From contig JAUNDK010000019.1 in assembly GCA_030526115.1 (NCBI GenBank), forward strand, positions 1 through 37,101: DNA of 37,101 nt, written 5' to 3'. This DNA comes from Clostridia bacterium. Its GTDB lineage: Bacteria > Bacillota > Clostridia > Oscillospirales > Acutalibacteraceae. The notes beneath the pieces were generated by a model that saw only the letters and a list, made by a program, of their open reading frames with translations, had not been told where the DNA came from and did not search any database. Made by a program: the position numbers and the translations under genes. The first letter of the stretch is position 1. Each line of letters opens with the position of its first letter. This document shows, piece by piece, positions 33,664 to 37,101 of this stretch.

Positions 33664-34422
33664 ATGAACACAAAGGAGATACTTGAAAAAGTTAAATCGG
33701 GGGAGATAAGCCTCGAAGAAGGGGAAAAGCTCCTTCATGCAAATTCATACGAGGAAATGGGGGCTTTTGCAAAGCTGGATACCGACCGTAAAACAAGAAC
33801 CGGTTTTGCCGAGGTTGTCTACTGCGCAGGCAAGGCAGATGCCTTTCTGACAAAAATATACAGCAGACTTTATGAGCAGAATGGCGAGGTTTTCGGAACA
33901 AGAGCCACAGCCCACCAGTATGAACTTGTGAAAGAAATCATCCCGGAGATTCAGTATGACGAGGTTTCACGCATACTCAAATACGAACAGCCGAACAAAA
34001 ATCGCATAGGCAAAATTGCGGTATGCACAGCAGGCACGGCGGATATTCCGGTTGCTGAAGAGGCTGCTCAGACAGCGGAGTATTTCGGTTCCAATGTCGT
34101 CAGGGTGTTCGATGTGGGTGTTGCGGGTATTCACCGTCTGCTCTCAAAAGTGGATGCCATTGAGGATGCAAACTGCGTAATAGCCGTTGCGGGAATGGAG
34201 GGTGCTCTTGCCAGTGTAATAGGCGGACTTGCCTCATGTCCTGTAATAGCAGTACCCACAAGCGTTGGATACGGTGCAAGTTTCCACGGAGTTTCCGCAT
34301 TGCTTACCATGATAAATTCCTGTGCAAACGGCATAGCCACAGTAAACATAGATAACGGTTACGGTGCAGGTTATATAGCCACTCAGATAAACCGCCTCGC
34401 AGTAAACGGAAAAGTAAAATAA
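33664..34422 (+). CDS. larB: Nickel-pincer cofactor biosynthesis protein LarB
   Basis: LarB carboxylates and hydrolyses nicotinic acid adenine dinucleotide to start synthesis of the nickel-pincer nucleotide used by lactate racemase and related enzymes. The 252-residue protein has the NCAIR mutase/PurE-like C-terminal domain, with TAGTADIPVAEEAA, FDVGVAGIHRL, AVAGMEGALASVIGGL and PTSVGYGAS, after a helical N-terminal domain (KSGEISLEEGEKLL). Length is normal for LarB. The ATG follows GAGAGG. The later-acting genes larE and larC and the racemase larA are not in the window, so this is an isolated larB here. Confidence 0.92.
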   Translation: MNTKEILEKVKSGEISLEEGEKLLHANSYEEMGAFAKLDTDRKTRTGFAEVVYCAGKADAFLTKIYSRLYEQNGEVFGTRATAHQYELVKEIIPEIQYDEVSRILKYEQPNKNRIGKIAVCTAGTADIPVAEEAAQTAEYFGSNVVRVFDVGVAGIHRLLSKVDAIEDANCVIAVAGMEGALASVIGGLASCPVIAVPTSVGYGASFHGVSALLTMINSCANGIATVNIDNGYGAGYIATQINRLAVNGKVK

Positions 34423-34473
34423 CAGCGAAATAAACTGTTCTAATTCGCCAAACCTTGTCTGTTTTATTAAATT

Positions 34474-34494
34474 GTGAGATAGTATAATTCTCAC
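34474..34494 (+). promoter_or_regulatory. TATAAT with overlapping dyad before the LURP-one-like gene
   Basis: TATAAT (34483-34488) lies inside the inverted repeat GTGAGA (34474-34479) / TCTCAC (34489-34494). The -35 region 17 bases upstream (TGTTTT) is poor. A dyad over a -10 box is the usual position of a repressor operator, but it could also be chance. Confidence 0.45.
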
Positions 34495-34519
34495 ATAAGC
34501 TCTTGAGGAGGGGCGATTT

Positions 34520-34993
34520 ATGAAAATGTTATTCAAACAGAGATTGTTCTCATGGTTCGACAGCTACGATATTTTCGATGAAAACGGCGGAGTTCTCTAT
34601 TCCGTAAAAGGTCAGCTCAGCTGGGGTCATAAGCTGAATATATATGATGGCTACGGTAATTACTACGGCCAGGTCTGTGAGAGAATACTAACGTGGCTTC
34701 CTGCCTTCGATCTGTATCAGGGCGACAGACTTATCGGTACGCTCAGAAAGGAATTCACTCTCTTCAAACCGAAATACAGCATAGATTTCAACGGATGGCA
34801 TATTGAGGGTGATTATCTTGAATGGGATTATCGTATTGTTGACGGAACGGGGAATATCGTTGCAGTTGTAAGCAAAGAGATATGGAACTGGACAGATACA
34901 TATTCAATAGAAGTTGCAGACCCGTTTAATGCACTTTACGCATTGATGGTGGTTCTTGCCATAGATGCAGAAAAATGTTCAAGAAATAATTAA
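34520..34993 (+). CDS. LURP-one-related / tubby C-like protein
   Basis: A 157-residue cytosolic protein resembling the LURP-one-related family (DUF567, YxjI type), with a beta-barrel like the tubby C-terminal domain. Regular strand pairs are visible: FSWFDSYDIFDENGGVLYSV, HKLNIYDGYGNYYGQV, FDLYQGDRLIGTLRKEF, KYSIDFNGWHIEGDY, then a hydrophobic helix FNALYALMVVLAIDA near the end. Proteins of this fold may bind phospholipids; the bacterial function is not established. GAGGAGGGG precedes the ATG. It lies 14 bases before the next gene and is probably its operon partner. Confidence 0.82.
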   Translation: MKMLFKQRLFSWFDSYDIFDENGGVLYSVKGQLSWGHKLNIYDGYGNYYGQVCERILTWLPAFDLYQGDRLIGTLRKEFTLFKPKYSIDFNGWHIEGDYLEWDYRIVDGTGNIVAVVSKEIWNWTDTYSIEVADPFNALYALMVVLAIDAEKCSRNN

Positions 34994-35007
34994 GGAGGGA
35001 TTTTTCA

Positions 35008-36675
35008 ATGAAGAAATCCGGCACAAAATCAACAATAATCGGTGCCGTACTTGCAATACTGGTTCTTTTCCTGAGCTGGTTTGTGGGACTTACACCGATT
35101 AACATTCATGACGAAGGCTTCTGGGTCACAATAATCATGGCTCTGTTTGCTTTCATAATTCCAAAGGGAATTGCAAAATCAATGCATGGAGAAAATGCCG
35201 TTCATATAATCCAGAACGGTAACAAGGTCGAAATTACAGGCAGACCGAAGGCGGACAAAGCACTGCTTATCCCGGTAGCACTCATACTTGTTATGATTAT
35301 TGCCGCAGGTGCAGGCAGCACTGTTCTCAATGCAGGAAAGTACTCCTCTATTCTTGAGATTCAGCAGGTGGAGTTCACCGATGACATGGATGAGAGTGTT
35401 GGCACTTCTTCCATAGCTTTAATGGATACGGCATCTGCAAAAATGCTCGGTGACAGAGAGATAGGTTCTCTCGCAAACGTTGTCAGCCAGTTCAATGTTT
35501 CTCCGGATTACACTCAGATAGATTTCGGAGGAGTACCGAAAAAGGTTGCCGCTCTTGAGTATGCGGGATTTTTCAAGTGGTTCAACAACAGAAATGAGGG
35601 TGTACCGGGATATGTAACCGTTGACCCTGTTTCCATGTCAGCTTCTTACAAAGAGAGCAGTGGAATGAAGTATGTACCTTCCGCATATCTTTTTGAGGAT
35701 GCAGCAAGACATATCCGTCTTGCCTATCCGACAGAAATGTTCGGTAACCTTCACTTTGAGATTGACGAAGATGGCAACCCGTTCTACGTGGTATCAGTCT
35801 ATAAAAGAAGTATAGGTCTTTTCGGCGGTCAGACAGTAAGCGGATGCATTGTACTCGATCCTGTAAGCGGAGAAATGCAGAAGTACGATACAGGCGATGT
35901 TCCACATTGGGTAGATGTAGTATTCGACGGAAACCTTATATGCGAACAGTATAACTGGCATGGTGAACTTCAGAACGGTTTCTGGAACAGTGTAATCAGC
36001 AAAAAAGGATGTAAGCAGGTAACAACATATATTCCGAGTGATGCAGAGGATGATCCACCTACATCCGACTATGGTTATGTTGCAAAGGACGGAGATATCT
36101 GGATTTACACAGGTGTAACTTCCGTGAACGGTGACTCTTCCAATATCGGATTCCTTCTTGCAAACGAGAGAACAGGTGAAGCCCACTACTACGCAATTGC
36201 CGGTGCCGATGAAAAATCAGCCATGGCGGCGGCAGAGGGTGAAGTTCAGGAGAAAGGCTATCAGGCATCATTCCCAAGCCTTATCAATGTGGATGGCAGA
36301 CCAACATATATCATGGTTCTCAAGGATGCAAGCGGACTTGTAAAGCTTTATGCCGCAGTAAATGTTGAGCAGTATAACCTTGTTACAACAGCGTCATCCC
36401 AGGCAGAATGTATGGTTAAGTACAGAAATCTTCTTGGTATTAACTCCGACAATGCATCTGTTGAGGCAGACGGAGAATATACAATCATAGTCAAAGCAAT
36501 AAGATATATTGATATTGAAGGTAATACCTACATCTATCTTGTTGATGAAAACGACAGCATTTACAGAGCAAAAGCCGCAGATCATGAGGAACTTATTCCG
36601 ATTACAGAGGGAGAGATTATTACAATCATCTGCTCGGGAAAAGAAATACTTTCTCTGAGCGAGGCGAAAGGGTAA
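35008..36675 (+). CDS. Three-TM membrane protein with large outer domain, unknown
   Basis: A 555-residue protein that I cannot assign to a named family. Three hydrophobic segments lie at about residues 10-28, 38-53 and 86-110, with a short soluble loop between the second and third. The remaining 440 residues are predicted on one side of the membrane and contain beta-rich, PepSY-like segments (for example YVTVDPVSMSASYKESSG and LHFEIDEDGNPFYVVSVYK, then GCIVLDPVSGEMQKYDTGD). An OB-like beta domain may close the C-terminus. AAGGAGGG lies nine bases before the ATG. It follows the LURP-one-like gene by 14 bases and is ended by the terminator at 36726. A sensor or envelope role is a guess. Confidence 0.8.
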   Translation: MKKSGTKSTIIGAVLAILVLFLSWFVGLTPINIHDEGFWVTIIMALFAFIIPKGIAKSMHGENAVHIIQNGNKVEITGRPKADKALLIPVALILVMIIAAGAGSTVLNAGKYSSILEIQQVEFTDDMDESVGTSSIALMDTASAKMLGDREIGSLANVVSQFNVSPDYTQIDFGGVPKKVAALEYAGFFKWFNNRNEGVPGYVTVDPVSMSASYKESSGMKYVPSAYLFEDAARHIRLAYPTEMFGNLHFEIDEDGNPFYVVSVYKRSIGLFGGQTVSGCIVLDPVSGEMQKYDTGDVPHWVDVVFDGNLICEQYNWHGELQNGFWNSVISKKGCKQVTTYIPSDAEDDPPTSDYGYVAKDGDIWIYTGVTSVNGDSSNIGFLLANERTGEAHYYAIAGADEKSAMAAAEGEVQEKGYQASFPSLINVDGRPTYIMVLKDASGLVKLYAAVNVEQYNLVTTASSQAECMVKYRNLLGINSDNASVEADGEYTIIVKAIRYIDIEGNTYIYLVDENDSIYRAKAADHEELIPITEGEIITIICSGKEILSLSEAKG

Positions 36676-36725
36676 GGAAATTCAGAATTAAGAGTTCGGA
36701 GTTATGAATTTTTGACAAAGAGTAC

Positions 36726-36766
36726 AGCCTGGCAGAAATGTAAAAGTTTTTGCCGGGCTTTTTTCT
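36726..36766 (+). terminator. Terminator after the 555-residue membrane protein gene
   Basis: AGCCTGGCA (36726-36734) pairs with TGCCGGGCT (36751-36759) with one G-U and a 16-base loop, followed by TTTTTCTC. Confidence 0.82.
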
Positions 36767-36888
36767 CTGTAAAGATTGTGGATTCTTAAGACAGAGTCAT
36801 AAGTCGTTTCCGCAGAAGCGAAATTCTCCTAATTAAAAATTTATTGCTAACAACTAAAACCAATAACTTACAGCTTACATTAATTTCA

Positions 36889-36917
36889 TAGACAAAACAC
36901 CTGTAAACGGCTATAAT
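36889..36917 (+). promoter_or_regulatory. rRNA promoter P1
   Basis: TAGACA (36889-36894) and TATAAT (36912-36917) with a 17-base spacer. The -10 box lies within the small dyad GGCT/AGCC. Confidence 0.65.
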
Positions 36918-36979
36918 AAGCCATATGATCGACCCGGAAAATATATATCAAAAAAATTTGGTTTTTTTGAAAATAGTTG

Positions 36980-37008
36980 TTGACATTCAGGCTGTTGTGT
37001 TATATAAT
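36980..37008 (+). promoter_or_regulatory. rRNA promoter P2
   Basis: Perfect consensus TTGACA (36980-36985) and TATAAT (37003-37008) with a 17-base spacer, preceded by a strongly AT-rich stretch. It lies 91 bases downstream of P1. Confidence 0.88.
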
Positions 37009-37014
37009 ATCAAA

Positions 37015-37030
37015 GTCGTCAGGAGACGAC
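37015..37030 (+). other. Hairpin at the start of the rRNA leader
   Basis: GTCGTC and GACGAC form a six-base stem with an AGGA loop, at about the predicted transcription start of P2. It is followed by two copies of GAAATAAA in the leader (37040-37058). A role in processing or stability is inferred. Confidence 0.5.
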
Positions 37031-37059
37031 ACTTAAAACTGAAATAAAAACCGAAATAA

Positions 37060-37101
37060 AGTTGGTATTGATTGTGGTGAGGGTCCACCTGTTCCCATCC
37101 C
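37060..37101 (+). rRNA. rrf: 5S ribosomal RNA, 5' part, cut by window end
   Basis: The last 42 bases match the 5' third of Firmicutes 5S rRNA: GGTATTGATTGTGGTGAGGG in the helix I-II region, then TCCACCTGTTCCCATCCC, the conserved helix II/III and loop B segment that is normally followed by GAACA. The exact 5' end is uncertain by a few bases. The gene lies about 45 bases after promoter P2, with no 16S or 23S gene before it. Confidence 0.85.

Larger units (their letters stand above)
36676..37060. other. Intergenic region before 5S rRNA
   Basis: About 385 bases without a protein gene. It contains a GAATT-rich degraded repeat (36678-36712), a terminator, an AT-rich stretch, two tandem promoters, and the short leader of the 5S gene. 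A run of A followed by T (36950-36969) just ahead of the second promoter resembles an UP element. Confidence 0.6.

Noticed and set aside
1-37101. CRISPR array or tRNA gene
   Set aside because: No regularly spaced repeats and no tRNA-like GGTTCGAATC / cloverleaf segment were noticed by eye; a tRNA scan would be decisive.

Overview
The window looks like chromosomal DNA of a Gram-positive, anaerobic-type Clostridia bacterium. The signs are the group II ECF transporter module next to truA, a ClpE-type Clp ATPase with an N-terminal zinc finger, a DUF5711-like membrane protein, lipoproteins with short lipobox signal peptides, near-consensus sigma-A promoters, strong AGGAGG-type ribosome binding sites and moderate GC. 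An exact genus cannot be read from the sequence. The left edge cuts an ABC ATPase gene and the right edge cuts a 5S rRNA gene.

Layout. (1) 3-2324: the end of an FHA-FHA-ABC ATPase gene and its separate ABC-2 permease, closed by a terminator. (2) 2378-8036: a promoter and four same-strand genes with no visible internal terminator: a secreted transglutaminase-like protein, a lipoprotein carrying a barnase domain, its barstar-type inhibitor overlapping by one base, and a domain-permuted family 3 glycoside hydrolase. (3) 8101-12654, minus strand: an SGNH hydrolase/RidA pair, and a complete polar amino-acid ABC importer (binding lipoprotein, two permeases, ATPase) behind an unusual leader with two homologous tandem terminator-like hairpins. 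(4) 12862-24463, plus strand: a long close-packed housekeeping run ruvC-ruvA-ruvB, rRNA-type methyltransferase, ecfA1-ecfA2-ecfT, truA, DUF5711-like protein, cvpA-like gene, pgsA-like gene, then a ClpE-like ATPase and a terminator. (5) 24464-25825: an AT-rich insert-like stretch with an R2K-type ATP-grasp gene flanked by matching short repeats, followed by a cluster of hairpins. (6) 25759-36759: mostly single-gene units, each with its own promoter and usually a terminator: peroxiredoxin-like protein, Old Yellow Enzyme/enoate reductase family protein, MATE exporter, lipoprotein (minus), fucose/arabinose isomerase-family protein, secreted protein, orphan larB, and a LURP-one-like gene followed by a three-TM protein of unknown function. 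(7) 36889-37101: two tandem promoters driving a 5S rRNA gene that runs off the window.

The most distinctive finding is the membrane-anchored barnase/barstar pair, placed directly behind a secreted transglutaminase-like gene. The ribonuclease keeps its catalytic residues, is predicted to be lipid-anchored outside the cell on a charged helical stalk, and is translationally coupled to a cytosolic inhibitor. Other points of interest are the duplicated hairpin leader of the amino-acid importer, the repeat-flanked ATP-grasp gene, and the promoter-proximal 5S gene with tandem rRNA-style promoters. All family assignments were made by eye from motifs; no database search was run.
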